From: an uncultured Roseobacter sp.
GTDB lineage: Bacteria; Pseudomonadota; Alphaproteobacteria; Rhodobacterales; Rhodobacteraceae
NCBI RefSeq assembly: GCF_947493125.1
Contig: NZ_CANLQB010000004.1
Span: 124,001 to 188,000, forward strand
Reading direction: 5' to 3'
Length of the DNA stretch: 64,000 bases
Under the pieces are notes generated by a model that saw nothing but the letters and a program-made list of their open reading frames with translations, was not told where the DNA came from and did no database searches. This document shows, piece after piece, positions 8,070-17,915 of this stretch (position 1 is the stretch's first letter; every line of letters begins with the position of its first letter). The translations under genes and the position numbers were made by a program.

Positions 8070-9452
8070 TCAGGTCCGGGCGCGTTTGCGCGCCGGTTGC
8101 GGTCTTACCCGAGCTTCGATTTCGTCGTAGAGCTTGCCGACGATGTCCTTGCCGGTGGCCGTCTCGATGCCTTCGAAGCCCGGCGAGGAGTTGACCTCGA
8201 GCACCTTGGGGCCGGTCTCGGAGCGCAGGAGATCCACGCCCGCCTTGCCCAAGCCGAAGGCGCGGGCGGCGCGCACGGCGGTGTCGCGCTCTTCGCGGGT
8301 GATGCGCACCACCTTGGCGGAGCCGCCCCGGTGCAGGTTGGAGCGGAAATCGCCCTCGGCGCCGGTGCGTTTCATCGCCGCCACGACCTTGCCCGCGATC
8401 ACCAGGCAGCGGATGTCCTCGCCCGCCGCTTCCTTGACGAAATCCTGCACCAGGAAGTTGGCCTTGAGGCCGCGGAAGGCGTCGATGACGCTCTCGGCGG
8501 CTTTCTTGGTTTCCGCCAAGACAACGCCCTTGCCTTGCGTCGATTCCAGGAGCTTCACGATCAATGGCGCGGTGCCCACGAGGCCCATGAGGTTCGAGGT
8601 GTCCTTGGGCGAGGCGGCGAAGGCGGTGGTGGGCATGCCGATCTTCTTGCTGGCCAGGATCTGGTGTGCGTGCAGCTTGTCGCGGCTGGCGGTGATGCCC
8701 GCCGAGCCGTTCACGCAATAGGTGCCGATGGTCTCGAACTGGCGGATGATCGCGGTGCCGTAGGAGGTGATCGAGGCGCCGATGCGCGGGATCACCGCGT
8801 CGTAGCGGGGCAGGCGCTTGCCGTCGTAGTGCACCTCGGGCGCCATGGCGTTGATCGCCATGTAGCAGCGGGTGGTGTTGATCACCTCGACCGTGTGGCC
8901 GCGTGCTTCGCCGACCTCGACCAGACGGCGGGTGGAGTAATTGTCCTCCCGGCTGAGCACCGCGATGCGCAGGGCGCGTTTCGGCGCGCGGCGCTTCAGG
9001 GCGGAGCTGTGGTAGTCGTCATAGCTCAGCTCGGGCTGCAGGTGTTTTTCGGTGGGCGAGATCGAGATGTGATCGGAGAGGGCCTGGCGGCCGAGCAGCA
9101 TGCGGGAGGACATCGACGCGCGGTTGGTCAGCGTGATCTCGATGGGCCAGCTTTGTCCGCCCACGGCGAGGGTGGAGGAGATCACGAAACGCTGTTCCGT
9201 CTCCCCATTGGACGAGGTGACCTCGCGCCGGTCGACGAGGGGCGCGGAGCAGGTGATGGCCATATCGGCGCGGCCCGCGATGGGATGCACGTTGAAGCGC
9301 ACCTTGGGCTGTTTGGCGGGGCCGAAGACCTCGATGTCATGGGCGTGCAGCGCAGAGGTGCGTGCGCCGGTGTCGACCTTGGCCTTGATTGCGGGCAGAC
9401 CAAGATCGGGCAGCGAGACCCATTCCTCCCAGCCGAATGTCAGCTTTTCCAT
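8070..9452 (-). CDS. RimK-type ATP-grasp ligase fused to a retropepsin-like (RimB/RloA-type) domain
   Basis: 460 residues. The N-terminal ~140 residues form an aspartic-protease-like domain with [12 protein letters not shown] (Asp27) and the conserved RMLLGRQAL, the 'ATP-dependent zinc protease' family related to RimB. From about 165 an ATP-grasp ligase of the RimK family follows: [41 protein letters not shown] and the metal-binding [14 protein letters not shown]. RimK adds glutamates to the C-terminus of ribosomal protein S6, and RimB is reported to trim such tails. Fusion in one chain suggests coupled addition and removal, or an ATP-grasp ligase for another target. It has a strong family match; the substrate is inferred. 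Confidence 0.85.
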   Translation of the reverse strand: MEKLTFGWEEWVSLPDLGLPAIKAKVDTGARTSALHAHDIEVFGPAKQPKVRFNVHPIAGRADMAITCSAPLVDRREVTSSNGETEQRFVISSTLAVGGQSWPIEITLTNRASMSSRMLLGRQALSDHISISPTEKHLQPELSYDDYHSSALKRRAPKRALRIAVLSREDNYSTRRLVEVGEARGHTVEVINTTRCYMAINAMAPEVHYDGKRLPRYDAVIPRIGASITSYGTAIIRQFETIGTYCVNGSAGITASRDKLHAHQILASKKIGMPTTAFAASPKDTSNLMGLVGTAPLIVKLLESTQGKGVVLAETKKAAESVIDAFRGLKANFLVQDFVKEAAGEDIRCLVIAGKVVAAMKRTGAEGDFRSNLHRGGSAKVVRITREERDTAVRAARAFGLGKAGVDLLRSETGPKVLEVNSSPGFEGIETATGKDIVGKLYDEIEARVRPQPARKRART

Positions 9453-9536
9453 GTGACCCCCGTTGTGATTTTCCCCTGGGGGTAGCAGGTGCCTCGTGTG
9501 ATCTCAACCGGATGGACCCGCATGCGGGCTGAGGGT

Positions 9537-9570
9537 CGCCTCCGGCGGGAGTATTTTTGGAAGGGTGAAG
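9537..9570. repeat. Roseobacter-type intergenic motif (CCTCCGGCGGGAGTATTT)
   Basis: The noncoding gap between the RimK-type gene and the NfeD-like gene contains CGCCTCCGGCGGGAGTATTT followed by TTGGAAGGGTGAAG. From memory, a near-identical GCCTCCGGCGGGAGTATTTNNNCCAAGATGAAG sequence recurs between genes in many Rhodobacteraceae genomes. It contains a short GCCTCCGGCGGGAG inverted core. Only one copy is obvious here, so the repeat status rests on prior knowledge. Confidence 0.4.
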
Positions 9571-9596
9571 AGGTTGCGGCCTTCCCCGCCGCGCGC

Positions 9597-9872
9597 TCAA
9601 TTGTCGTTGACGTCGCGGTGGAAGGTGCGCGCGCCGCTGGATTGTTTGCGAAAGGCGATGCGCAATCCGATCCAGGCAATCAGGGATAGGCCGGCAAAGA
9701 TCGCAAAGAGCGCGGGCGCGCTGAGACCGGGTGCTGCGAGCACAACCGCAACCATGGCCAGCGCCCCCAGGGCAAACCCCAGAAAGATGAAGCCCGGGAT
9801 CAGCACTTCGATCACCGCGAGGGCCAGGGCGGCGGCGGTCCAGACCCACCAGAGGTTCAGAAGCTCGGTCAT
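9597..9872 (-). CDS. NfeD-family membrane protein (short form)
   Basis: 91 residues with two or three membrane segments (LWWVWTAAALALAVIEVLIPG, FLGFALGALAMVAVVLAA, ALFAIFAGLSLIAWIGLRIAF) and a short basic cytosolic tail. NfeD-like proteins are encoded next to SPFH proteins and act as their membrane partner. This short form lacks the usual C-terminal OB domain. The ATG overlaps the stop of the SPFH gene (ATGA), so the two are translated together. Confidence 0.85.
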   Translation of the reverse strand: MTELLNLWWVWTAAALALAVIEVLIPGFIFLGFALGALAMVAVVLAAPGLSAPALFAIFAGLSLIAWIGLRIAFRKQSSGARTFHRDVNDN

Positions 9873-10765
9873 GTGCCGCGCCCTTTCAGCATCTTGAAGG
9901 CGTCGCCGAAGGCTTCGATGGTCTGGCTTGGCACCACGATGGTCTGTTTGCCCTCGCCCGCTCCCAGCGCATTGAGCGATTCCACCTGTTTCAGCGCGAT
10001 CTGGTATTGTGCCGCTTCGAGCCCGTTTTCATTGATCGCCTGGGCCACCACCTGCGTCGCGTAGGCCTCGGCGTCGGCGAGGATGCGGCGGGCCTTGGCG
10101 GTCTGTTCGGAGGCGTAGAGCTCCGCATCGGCGGCGAGTTCCACGGCCCGTTTGGCGCCTTCGGCCTTGGTGACCTCGGCGCGACGGGCGCGTTCGGCGT
10201 TGAGCTGTTGCAGCATCGCGTCGCGCGTCGCCTGATCAAGGTTCACGTCGAGGATCTCGGCGCGGGTGACTTCGATGCCCCAGTCGTCCACCGCGTCTTC
10301 GACCAGCGCCTTGATGGTGGTGATCAGGTGGGCGCGGTTCGCCTGCACATCGTCGAGGTCCATTTTACCGATCTCGGCCCGCACGATGCCCGCCACGGTT
10401 GTGGCGATGGCGGCGTCCACATCGCGGATGCGGTAGACGGTGCGCTCGGGCTCAGTGATGCGGTAGAAGACGGAGGTTTCGACTTGGACCAGCACGTTGT
10501 CCTTGGTGATCGCGTCCTGGCTGGCGTTGGGCAGTTGCCGCTCGAGGATCGAGATTTCATGGGCCACGCGGTCGATGAAGGGCACGATCAGGTTGATGCC
10601 GGGGCCGAGGACCGAGCGCAGGCGGCCAAAGCGTTCGATCACGTATTTCTCGGATTGCGGCACGATCTTCACCGCCTTGACGATCAGGACGATGAAGAGC
10701 GCGGCCAGCAGCAGGAAGACCAGCGAGCTTTCGATCAGCGAGACGATGAGGGTTTCGATATCCAA
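9869..10765 (-). CDS. SPFH/stomatin-like membrane protein (QmcA type)
   Basis: 298 residues. One N-terminal membrane segment (SSLVFLLLAALFIVLIVKAV, about 13-32) precedes the SPFH/Band 7 domain (IVPQSEKYVIERFGR, LERQLPNASQDAITKDN, ETSVFYRI, DVDAAIATTV). A long Ala/Glu-rich helix (QQLNAERARRAEVTKAEGAKRA) forms the oligomerising flotillin-like part. Such proteins form ring assemblies in the inner membrane and are linked to membrane-protein quality control with NfeD. The start is a TTG at 10765 with GGAAGGA seven bases upstream; no better in-frame start exists. It forms an operon with the overlapping NfeD gene. Confidence 0.9.
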   Translation of the reverse strand: MDIETLIVSLIESSLVFLLLAALFIVLIVKAVKIVPQSEKYVIERFGRLRSVLGPGINLIVPFIDRVAHEISILERQLPNASQDAITKDNVLVQVETSVFYRITEPERTVYRIRDVDAAIATTVAGIVRAEIGKMDLDDVQANRAHLITTIKALVEDAVDDWGIEVTRAEILDVNLDQATRDAMLQQLNAERARRAEVTKAEGAKRAVELAADAELYASEQTAKARRILADAEAYATQVVAQAINENGLEAAQYQIALKQVESLNALGAGEGKQTIVVPSQTIEAFGDAFKMLKGRGT

Positions 10766-10838
10766 GGTGCGGTCCTTCCATTTCGGATGACACAGATGTG
10801 ATCGCTGATTTGCCTAAATGCAAGAATTGAACAACAGC

Positions 10839-11165
10839 TTACCGGGATGATGCGGTCGTGGTCGCGGACCCATTGGTATCGGTTCGCGGCATCGAGAGAG
10901 CGTCCCATAACCGGATGAGATATAGATGGAAGTAGCCATACACGGCGACTGTCAGGATCGGAGCCGTGTAGAAGAAGAGCCTCGTGGGGACTGAGACGCC
11001 AACAAGGGGAAGATCGGTATTTCTGCTGACGCCATAGAAGTCGACGGGCCGCACGCCGAGCATCGTGATGCCCACGAAAATGAGCGCGGCGAGGAGTACG
11101 AACCAGGTGTTTCGGGCGTTGGTGGTCAGCGCGTGAATGTGCTTGAGATGGTCGTCGTCCGTCAT
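10839..11165 (-). CDS. Small membrane protein matching the N-terminal domain of pentapeptide-repeat proteins
   Basis: 108 residues. Two membrane segments ([19 protein letters not shown] and [22 protein letters not shown]) flank a loop with [16 protein letters not shown]. From memory this block ([15 protein letters not shown]...[13 protein letters not shown]) matches the N-terminal membrane domain of longer pentapeptide-repeat or effector-like proteins in Rhodobacteraceae and rhizobia. Here the protein stops right after the RLWDALS helix and no repeat sequence follows in any frame. It could be a stand-alone version or a truncation that kept an open frame. Function unknown. Confidence 0.65.
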   Translation of the reverse strand: MTDDDHLKHIHALTTNARNTWFVLLAALIFVGITMLGVRPVDFYGVSRNTDLPLVGVSVPTRLFFYTAPILTVAVYGYFHLYLIRLWDALSMPRTDTNGSATTTASSR

Positions 11166-11262
11166 GGAAAGGCCTTGGTGTCAGAATAGCATGACCGCGG
11201 CGCAGGGGCGCGTCCCGATCAAGGGGCTTGGAAAGGCGTCGGATTTGCGCCAAAGGGGCGGC

Positions 11263-12387
11263 ATGAGTTTTTCCTTTGATCTGCAGGCCACCGACGGCAA
11301 GGCGCGCACCGGTGCGATCTTGACCCCGCGGGGAGAGATCCGGACGCCCGCCTTCATGCCCGTCGGCACGGCGGCGACCGTGAAGGCGATGATGCCTGAA
11401 GCCGTGCGCGAGACCGGGGCGGATATCCTGCTGGGGAACACCTATCACCTGATGCTGCGGCCCACGGCGGAGCGGATTGACCGGTTGGGTGGCCTGCACC
11501 GCTTCATGAACTGGGAGCGGCCCATCCTCACGGATTCCGGCGGGTTTCAGGTGATGAGCCTGGCCGCGCTGCGCAAGCTCACCGAGCGGGGGGTGACCTT
11601 CAAAAGCCATATCGACGGCTCGAAACACGAGATCACACCGGAGCGGTCGATGGAGATCCAGAGGCTATTGGGCTCGGACATCGTCATGTGTTTCGACGAA
11701 TGCCCAGCGCTGCCGGCGGATCGCACGACGATAGCGGAGAGCATGCGGCTTTCCATGCGGTGGGCGCAGCGGTCGCGCGATGCCTTTGGCGACCGGCCGG
11801 GGCATGCGCTCTTCGGCATCCAGCAGGGCGGCCTGGAGGAGGATTTCCGGGCCGAGAGCGCCGAAGCGCTGACCGGCATCGGCTTTGACGGCTATGCGGT
11901 GGGTGGTCTGGCCGTAGGGGAGGGGCAGGCGGCGATGTTCGGCTGTCTGGACTTTGCCGCTGACCAGCTGCCCCAGGACAAGCCGCGGTATCTGATGGGC
12001 GTGGGCAAGCCCGATGACATCGTGGGCGCGGTCAAGCGCGGCATCGACATGATGGATTGCGTGCTGCCCTCCCGGTCGGGGCGCACGGGGCAGGTGTTCA
12101 CGCGGCGCGGCGTGGTCAACATCAAGAACGCGCGCCATGCGGATGACCCGCGCCCGCTGGACGAAGACTGCCGCTGCCCGGCCTGCCGCAGCTATAGCCG
12201 GGCCTATCTGCATCACGTCTTTCGCAGCCAAGAGATCATCTCGTCGATGCTGCTGACCTGGCACAACCTGACCTACTATCAGGATCTGATGCAGGGGATG
12301 CGGGAGGCGATTGCGGCGGGGCGGTTTCCGACCTGGGAGGCGGCCTTTCATGCGGGCCGCGCGGAAGGGGACATCGCGCCGTTGTGA
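11263..12387 (+). CDS. tgt: tRNA-guanine transglycosylase (queuine/preQ1 insertion)
   Basis: Exchanges G34 for preQ1 in tRNAs with GUN anticodons, including the Asp tRNA encoded at 20.6 kb. The 374 residues match the family. Visible motifs are [34 protein letters not shown] with the proton-shuttling Asp, [16 protein letters not shown], and [14 protein letters not shown] with the nucleophilic Asp. The zinc site is Cys303, Cys305 and Cys308 plus a His about 25 residues later. The start at 11263 gives the usual N-terminus ([17 protein letters not shown]); upstream in-frame codons have no family counterpart. Confidence 0.97.
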   Translation: MSFSFDLQATDGKARTGAILTPRGEIRTPAFMPVGTAATVKAMMPEAVRETGADILLGNTYHLMLRPTAERIDRLGGLHRFMNWERPILTDSGGFQVMSLAALRKLTERGVTFKSHIDGSKHEITPERSMEIQRLLGSDIVMCFDECPALPADRTTIAESMRLSMRWAQRSRDAFGDRPGHALFGIQQGGLEEDFRAESAEALTGIGFDGYAVGGLAVGEGQAAMFGCLDFAADQLPQDKPRYLMGVGKPDDIVGAVKRGIDMMDCVLPSRSGRTGQVFTRRGVVNIKNARHADDPRPLDEDCRCPACRSYSRAYLHHVFRSQEIISSMLLTWHNLTYYQDLMQGMREAIAAGRFPTWEAAFHAGRAEGDIAPL

Positions 12388-12491
12388 CAGCCTCATTTTC
12401 GACGAATTTTTGGCGTCGGGCCGGTCCGGTTTAAGACAAGTTTAACCCCGGCAGGACTACATCGGCATCAATCAGTGTTGGAGGTGCTCAG

Positions 12492-13178
12492 ATGTCGTCA
12501 AAACCCGATCCGCGCAAGCCTGAGGGCGAGATGACCCGGGACCGGACGCTGAACCTCGTTCTGACCAAGATCTCGCCGCTGCGCGTCGCGGCGATGCAGG
12601 TTCTGATCTATCACATGGAAGTGGTGGCCGATCAGGACCGCAACGTCACGCCGCAGGATTTCAGGGAGGCTGCCGGGGCCATCCAGGAGGGCTGGCATGC
12701 GTTGCACGGTCTTGTCGGTGACTATTTGGCGCCGCATGACGTGGAGCTGCCAGAGGCATTGTCGAAACATCTGGCGACGCTGACCAGTTCTGTCGATGAG
12801 CTGCACCGCATGGTCAGCCGCTGCCGGATCTCCGAGGATGAGGTAAGCGGGTTCAAACCCGGGGACGACATGTATGACCTGTGCTGTGTGCAGGTGAGCC
12901 GAGGGGTCAGCAATTTCTGTGCGGAGCTGCGGGAGTTCTTCCTGGAATTGAGCGACAAGGACCGCTCGAGCGTGGATGATCACACCAGCGCGATCGCCAT
13001 GGAAATCGGCAAGATCGGCCGGGTGATCAACATGGTGGCGACGAACGCCTCCATCGAGGCGGCACGCGTGGGCGACGCGGGCAAAGGGTTCACGGTGATT
13101 GCAGATGAGGTCAAGACACTCTCATCGCGGGTCTCATCGCTCTCGGTGTCCCTGACGGACAATCAGAACGTCAACTAG
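12492..13178 (+). CDS. Soluble chemotaxis-signalling-like protein (MCP fragment type)
   Basis: 228 residues without signal peptide or membrane segment. The C-terminal part (about 165-225) resembles the hairpin tip of methyl-accepting chemotaxis proteins (ATNASIEAARVGDAGKGF, then IADEVKTLSSRVSSLS). The rest is helical with several His and Cys residues and no recognised sensor domain. A paralogue with the same layout lies at 42465-43187. It might bind CheW/CheA in a cytoplasmic cluster or act as an inhibitor; half of the antiparallel signalling helix pair appears to be missing. GGAGG precedes the ATG. No che genes are nearby. Confidence 0.75.
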   Translation: MSSKPDPRKPEGEMTRDRTLNLVLTKISPLRVAAMQVLIYHMEVVADQDRNVTPQDFREAAGAIQEGWHALHGLVGDYLAPHDVELPEALSKHLATLTSSVDELHRMVSRCRISEDEVSGFKPGDDMYDLCCVQVSRGVSNFCAELREFFLELSDKDRSSVDDHTSAIAMEIGKIGRVINMVATNASIEAARVGDAGKGFTVIADEVKTLSSRVSSLSVSLTDNQNVN

Positions 13179-13275
13179 GGGCGCTCTGACGGGTCGAAAG
13201 GGGCGATTGAAGGCTTGTGCTTCAGGCGTTCTCTGGCCATTCTGGCACGAGCCGAAACAACGGTGCGGTTGATTT

Positions 13276-13294
13276 GTGGGGCGGGGCGCCCCAC
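13276..13294. terminator. GC hairpin between chemotaxis-like gene and lon
   Basis: A perfect 8-bp stem GTGGGGCG/CGCCCCAC with a 3-base loop lies about 100 bases after the preceding stop and 83 bases before lon. Without a T-run it is only a possible terminator; it could also lie in the lon leader. Confidence 0.35.
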
Positions 13295-13376
13295 CTTAGT
13301 CATCCGATCCCGGAGATGGTCGAGTGTTGCTGCAGATGCGGGACCAGAACCATCTTGCCAAGAACAAGGATAGAGC

Positions 13377-15788
13377 ATGCAAGAGCCTCTGAACGCCTCC
13401 TACCCGGTATTGCCGTTGCGCGATATCGTGGTTTTCCCACATATGATTGTCCCCCTCTTCGTCGGACGCGAGAAATCGGTTCGCGCGTTGGAAGAGGTGA
13501 TGTCGGACGACAAGCAGATCCTGCTGTCGAGCCAGATCGACCCGGGCGTCGATGATCCCGACAGTGACGGCATCTATAAGGCCGGGGTTCTGGCCAATGT
13601 GCTGCAGCTGCTGAAACTGCCGGACGGGACCGTGAAGGTTCTTGTCGAAGGGCAGGCACGGGTGCGCATCACAGAATACCTTGAAAACGACAGCTTCTTT
13701 GAGGCGCGTGCGGAGTATCTGACCGAGATGCCGGGCGATGTCGCGACCACCGAGGCGCTGCTGCGCACGGTTTCGGATGAGTTCGAGCGCTATGCCAAGG
13801 TCAAGAAAAACGTGCCGGAAGAGGCACTTGCCGCCGTGGGTGAAAGCACTGAACCGGCGAAGCTTGCCGATCTGGTGGCAGGGCATCTCGGGATAGAGGT
13901 GCATCAGAAGCAGGACCTTCTGGAGACTTTGAGTGTCTCTGAGCGGCTGGAGAAGGTCTATGGCCTGATGCAGGGCGAGATGTCCGTGCTGCAGGTGGAA
14001 AAGAAGATCAAGACGCGCGTGAAGTCCCAGATGGAGCGCACGCAGCGCGAGTATTACCTCAACGAACAGATGAAGGCGATCCAGCAGGAGCTGGGTGACG
14101 GCGAGGACGGCAAGAACGAGGTGGCCGAGCTCGAGGCCAAGATCGCCGAGACCAAGCTGAGCAAGGAAGCCAGGGAAAAGGCCGAGGCCGAGATCAAGAA
14201 GCTCAAGAACATGAGCCCGATGTCGGCGGAAGCCACCGTGGTGCGCAACTATCTGGACTGGATGCTGTCGATCCCTTGGGGTGTGAAATCCCGTGTGAAG
14301 AAGGATCTTGGCCGCGCACAAAAGGTGCTCGATGACGATCACTATGGCCTGGAGAAGGTCAAGGAGCGGATTGTCGAGTATCTGGCGGTGCAGCAGCGTT
14401 CGACCAAGCTGAAAGGCCCGATCATGTGCCTTGTCGGCCCGCCGGGTGTGGGGAAGACCTCGCTTGGGAAATCCGTGGCGAAGGCCACGGGGCGCGAGTT
14501 TATTCGCATCAGCCTCGGTGGTGTGCGCGATGAGAGCGAAATCCGCGGCCACCGGCGGACCTATATCGGCTCGATGCCCGGCAAGATCATCCAGGCGCTG
14601 AAAAAGGCAAAGACCACGAACCCGCTGATCCTGCTCGACGAGATCGACAAGATGGGGCAGGATTTCCGCGGCGACCCGGCGAGTGCGATGCTGGAAGTGC
14701 TTGATCCGGAACAGAATTCCACTTTCGTGGATCACTATCTGGAGGTGGAATATGACCTCTCGAACGTGATGTTCCTGACCACGTCCAACAGCTATAACAT
14801 GCCCGGACCGCTGCTCGACCGGATGGAGATCATCCCGCTGGCGGGCTACACCGAGGACGAGAAGCGCGAGATCGCCAAACAGCATCTGATCCCCAAGCAG
14901 ATCAAGAACCACGGGCTGAAGGCCAAGGAGTTCGCGCTGGAGGACTCTGCACTGACCGAGATGATCCGCACCTACACGCGCGAGGCGGGCGTGCGGAACC
15001 TCGAGCGCGAGATTGCCAAGGTGGCGCGGAAATCGCTGACCAAGATCATCAAGAAGGAGGCCGAGACGGTCGCCGTGACGGATGAGAACCTCGATGAGTT
15101 CCTGGGCGTGAAGAAGTATCGCTATGGCCTCGCCGAGAAGGAGGATCAGATCGGCGTTGTGACCGGGTTGGCCTATACGTCGGTGGGCGGCGAGCTTCTG
15201 AGCATCGAGGCGCTGCGCCTGCCGGGCAAGGGCCGGATGAAGACCACCGGCAAGCTGGGCGATGTGATGAAGGAGTCGATCGACGCGGCCTCAAGCTACG
15301 TGCGCTCGATCAGCCCGCAGATCGGGGTGAAGCCGCCGCAGTTCGACAAGATCGACATCCACGTGCACGTGCCCGATGGTGCCACGCCCAAGGACGGGCC
15401 GAGCGCCGGTCTGGCAATGGTGACCTCGATCGTGTCGGTGCTGACGAAGATTCCGGTGCGCAAGGATATTGCGATGACGGGTGAGGTGTCGTTGCGCGGT
15501 AACGCGATGCCTATCGGTGGCTTGAAAGAGAAGCTATTGGCGGCACTTCGCGGCGGCATCACCACGGTGCTGATCCCCGAGGAGAACGCGAAGGATCTCC
15601 CGGAGATCCCGGACAACGTGAAGGACGGGCTGGAGATCATCCCGGTGAGCCACGTGTCCGAGGTGTTGAAACACGCGCTGGTGCGCACGCCGGAGCCCAT
15701 CGAGTGGGATCAGGAAGCAGAAGAGGCGGCTGCCGCCGCGCTGGCCAGCAAGCCCGAACCCGGAGGAGACGCGGCAGCGGCGCATTGA
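13377..15788 (+). CDS. lon: ATP-dependent protease Lon
   Basis: 803 residues, full length. The N-terminal substrate domain starts at [15 protein letters not shown], followed by a coiled-coil region. The AAA+ module has Walker [10 protein letters not shown] at about 353-361 and a Walker B at [12 protein letters not shown]. The C-terminal serine-lysine protease domain has Ser676 in [11 protein letters not shown] and Lys719 in [10 protein letters not shown]. It degrades misfolded and regulatory proteins in the cytosol. AAGGA precedes the ATG. A strong hairpin with a T-rich tail follows the stop. No clear RpoH-type promoter was seen upstream. Confidence 0.98.
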   Translation: MQEPLNASYPVLPLRDIVVFPHMIVPLFVGREKSVRALEEVMSDDKQILLSSQIDPGVDDPDSDGIYKAGVLANVLQLLKLPDGTVKVLVEGQARVRITEYLENDSFFEARAEYLTEMPGDVATTEALLRTVSDEFERYAKVKKNVPEEALAAVGESTEPAKLADLVAGHLGIEVHQKQDLLETLSVSERLEKVYGLMQGEMSVLQVEKKIKTRVKSQMERTQREYYLNEQMKAIQQELGDGEDGKNEVAELEAKIAETKLSKEAREKAEAEIKKLKNMSPMSAEATVVRNYLDWMLSIPWGVKSRVKKDLGRAQKVLDDDHYGLEKVKERIVEYLAVQQRSTKLKGPIMCLVGPPGVGKTSLGKSVAKATGREFIRISLGGVRDESEIRGHRRTYIGSMPGKIIQALKKAKTTNPLILLDEIDKMGQDFRGDPASAMLEVLDPEQNSTFVDHYLEVEYDLSNVMFLTTSNSYNMPGPLLDRMEIIPLAGYTEDEKREIAKQHLIPKQIKNHGLKAKEFALEDSALTEMIRTYTREAGVRNLEREIAKVARKSLTKIIKKEAETVAVTDENLDEFLGVKKYRYGLAEKEDQIGVVTGLAYTSVGGELLSIEALRLPGKGRMKTTGKLGDVMKESIDAASSYVRSISPQIGVKPPQFDKIDIHVHVPDGATPKDGPSAGLAMVTSIVSVLTKIPVRKDIAMTGEVSLRGNAMPIGGLKEKLLAALRGGITTVLIPEENAKDLPEIPDNVKDGLEIIPVSHVSEVLKHALVRTPEPIEWDQEAEEAAAAALASKPEPGGDAAAAH

Positions 15789-15809
15789 GCGGGTTGTGAA
15801 ATTACCGAG

Positions 15810-15841
15810 GGCGCGCCGGGGTCGGCGCGCCTTTGCCTTTT
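15810..15841 (+). terminator. Intrinsic terminator of lon
   Basis: GGCGCGCC, a six-base loop and GGCGCGCC (8-bp stem), then TTTGCCTTTT. It lies 21 bases after the lon stop and ends just before the convergent gene at 15858. Confidence 0.75.
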
Positions 15842-15857
15842 GTGCCGGTGCGGCTGA

Positions 15858-16652
15858 TTAACAGCCGTCGATACCGGTGTCCCACTGAAACACGCGTCGG
15901 AACGGTGGTCCGTCGTCCACGCTCGGGCGGAAACCGCGGCTGCCGATCTCGCTTGACAGTTTGAACGGGGTGCCGAGGCGGTCCACGGTCAAGATGCCCG
16001 TCTCATCGCGCGTGGTGTAGTGAAAGTCATAGACCCACTCGACGTAGTGATCGCGCGTCGACGCGGTGATCTCGAAGAGTTCGACGTGATCTTCGGTCAA
16101 GGTGAAGGTGCCGCTTTCCCCATCCGCCGGCGACGAGAAATCCACTACCGGCTCATCCGCATCGAAATCGACAGCGGCCGTCCGGATGGCAGCAAAGCCG
16201 ACACCGCACCCAAATTCCGCGATGTACCAGCCCTGTTTGGGCTCCGTGCGCTCGAGGATGCGTGGCACGATATCGGTTATGACAACCGGGGTCGCCAGCG
16301 GTGTGCGCAGTTCGATCCGCACCGCGTGAAAGGCCGTTGCGATATCGCTCCACCGTCCGAGTTTCTCCCGGTAAGTCGGATAGATCGCGTCTTCCCGTGT
16401 CAGGTCGTCGATCATCCGTGCGGGGTCGATGACAAGCGGCGAGCTCACGAAGAACTTTGTCCCAAAGGGGCGCTGCCCCTCGACCAGGAGACGCGCGGAC
16501 AGAGGCTCGGCTGAGCGGGGATCTTCGATAATGATCGTCCGCTCGAAGGTGTCCCGCGTCACGGTGAAGGCGTAGGTGCCCAGGGCGGCAAAGAACGCGA
16601 TGACGGTCGCCACGCCGATTTTCCGCCAAGACAGTCTGTCGTCCGTTGCCAT
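15858..16652 (-). CDS. Membrane-anchored orphan protein
   Basis: 264 residues; I do not recognise the family. An N-terminal signal-anchor (IGVATVIAFFAALGTYAFTV, about 12-31) is followed by an exported domain of about 230 residues. That domain is rich in beta strands, contains only two cysteines besides the C-terminal Cys, and has paired acidic turns (EDPRSAEP, DFDADEP). The ATG at 16652 is preferred because the membrane segment then starts within the first 12 residues; a longer frame adds 23 residues. It is convergent with lon and close to the tRNA-Val gene. Probably periplasmic and inner-membrane-anchored. Confidence 0.65.
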   Translation of the reverse strand: MATDDRLSWRKIGVATVIAFFAALGTYAFTVTRDTFERTIIIEDPRSAEPLSARLLVEGQRPFGTKFFVSSPLVIDPARMIDDLTREDAIYPTYREKLGRWSDIATAFHAVRIELRTPLATPVVITDIVPRILERTEPKQGWYIAEFGCGVGFAAIRTAAVDFDADEPVVDFSSPADGESGTFTLTEDHVELFEITASTRDHYVEWVYDFHYTTRDETGILTVDRLGTPFKLSSEIGSRGFRPSVDDGPPFRRVFQWDTGIDGC

Positions 16653-16747
16653 CACCTGTCCCAAAGAGTGTAAAGCGCAGAAAACCAGCTGCTCCTGCAG
16701 TTTATCATATTGAAGAAGCAAAATCTCTACGGTATGACCCCACAGAT

Positions 16748-16822
16748 GGGTGATTAGCTCAGTGGTAGAGCGCTTCGTTCACATCGAAGATGTCAGGAGT
16801 TCAAATCTCTTATCACCCACCA
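16748..16822 (+). tRNA. tRNA-Val (CAC)
   Basis: A full cloverleaf can be drawn. The acceptor GGGTGAT pairs with ATCACCC, the D arm is GCTC/GAGC, and the anticodon stem CTTCG/CGAAG holds loop TTCACAT with anticodon CAC. The T arm AGGAG/CTCTT has loop TTCAAAT, and CCA is encoded at 16820-16822. It reads GUG codons. A second valine tRNA lies 0.8 kb downstream. Confidence 0.95.
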
Positions 16823-17026
16823 TTTTCACCTTGAAGGGCTGCAATCGCGCCGTGCGTGTGTGGGCATCTGCACGTCGGCTGACATATGGCCTGGGCCCCT
16901 GCGGCTGTCGCCAGTGACCGTAGAGGACCCCGGTGACGCGGTGTGCATTGATGTGGTGACAGCGCAGGCCGACTATGGCACATCCGGCAAGATTGGTCCT
17001 GTCCGAAGAGCAGAGCGCGCGTCCTC

Positions 17027-17605
17027 ATGTACCCCCCTCTTTACATTCTGCGCCACGGGCAGACCGAGTGGAATGCGGCGCATCGCATTCAGGGCGGGCT
17101 CGACTCGCCCCTGACGGAGGTGGGGCGGGCTCAGGCGCGGGCACAGCGTGAGCTGTTGGCGGGGTGCGATCTGGCCGGGTTTCAGGCACTGAGCAGCCCG
17201 CAGGGGCGCGCCTTTCAGACCGCGGCCATCGCGCTCGATGGGCTGTTTGGCCGGATCGACACCGATGCACGGCTGGCCGAGATCGGCGTGGGGGACTGGG
17301 AAGGTCTGGCGCGGACGGAGCTGACGGTCGACCGGGTGGTGGATGAAAGCGAGGAGAGCGCGCTGGATCTCTACAACCGCGCGCCGGGCGGCGAGGGGTT
17401 CGTGGCCCTGCATGCGCGCTGCAAGGCGTTTCTGGACAGTCTGCAAGGGCCGTCGGTGCTGGTGACCCATGGCATCACATCGCGGATGCTGCGGCTGATC
17501 GCACTCGACCAGGACATCTGCGAGATCGGCATGCTGCCGGGCGGACAGGGGGTGATCTATCACCTGGAGCATGGCCGGATGCGGCAGCTCGCGATAGGGG
17601 CTTGA
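17027..17605 (+). CDS. Histidine phosphatase family protein
   Basis: 192 residues. The phosphohistidine motif LRHGQTEWN is near the N-terminus, the phosphate-pocket Arg lies in SSPQGRAFQTA, and the second catalytic His is in VLVTHGITSRMLR. Family members remove phosphate from small molecules or proteins; the specific substrate (phosphoglycerate, alpha-ribazole phosphate or other) cannot be assigned. It is a cytosolic gene between two valine tRNA genes on the same strand, with the second tRNA 34 bases downstream. No convincing ribosome site is seen before the ATG. Confidence 0.88.
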   Translation: MYPPLYILRHGQTEWNAAHRIQGGLDSPLTEVGRAQARAQRELLAGCDLAGFQALSSPQGRAFQTAAIALDGLFGRIDTDARLAEIGVGDWEGLARTELTVDRVVDESEESALDLYNRAPGGEGFVALHARCKAFLDSLQGPSVLVTHGITSRMLRLIALDQDICEIGMLPGGQGVIYHLEHGRMRQLAIGA

Positions 17606-17639
17606 AGCAGCCAGCGACATTGGCTACATCCACCGGAAC

Positions 17640-17715
<76 letters not shown>

Positions 17716-17915
17716 TCTTTCAGATCCGGCCCTGTTTTTTGTTCCACTGCGCAGGCTTGGCGGAGCTGGGAAGGATGAGGTCGCCGGGACGGCGCGGATG
17801 GTGCCGTCTGGGACTGAGACAGGGCTGTCACAAACTGTGCCTTGCCAACCCCTCCGGCCTGTGATCCATCCTTGGGACCAGGGATCCGATCCGTGTGATC
17901 AGGAAGGGCGCGTTT

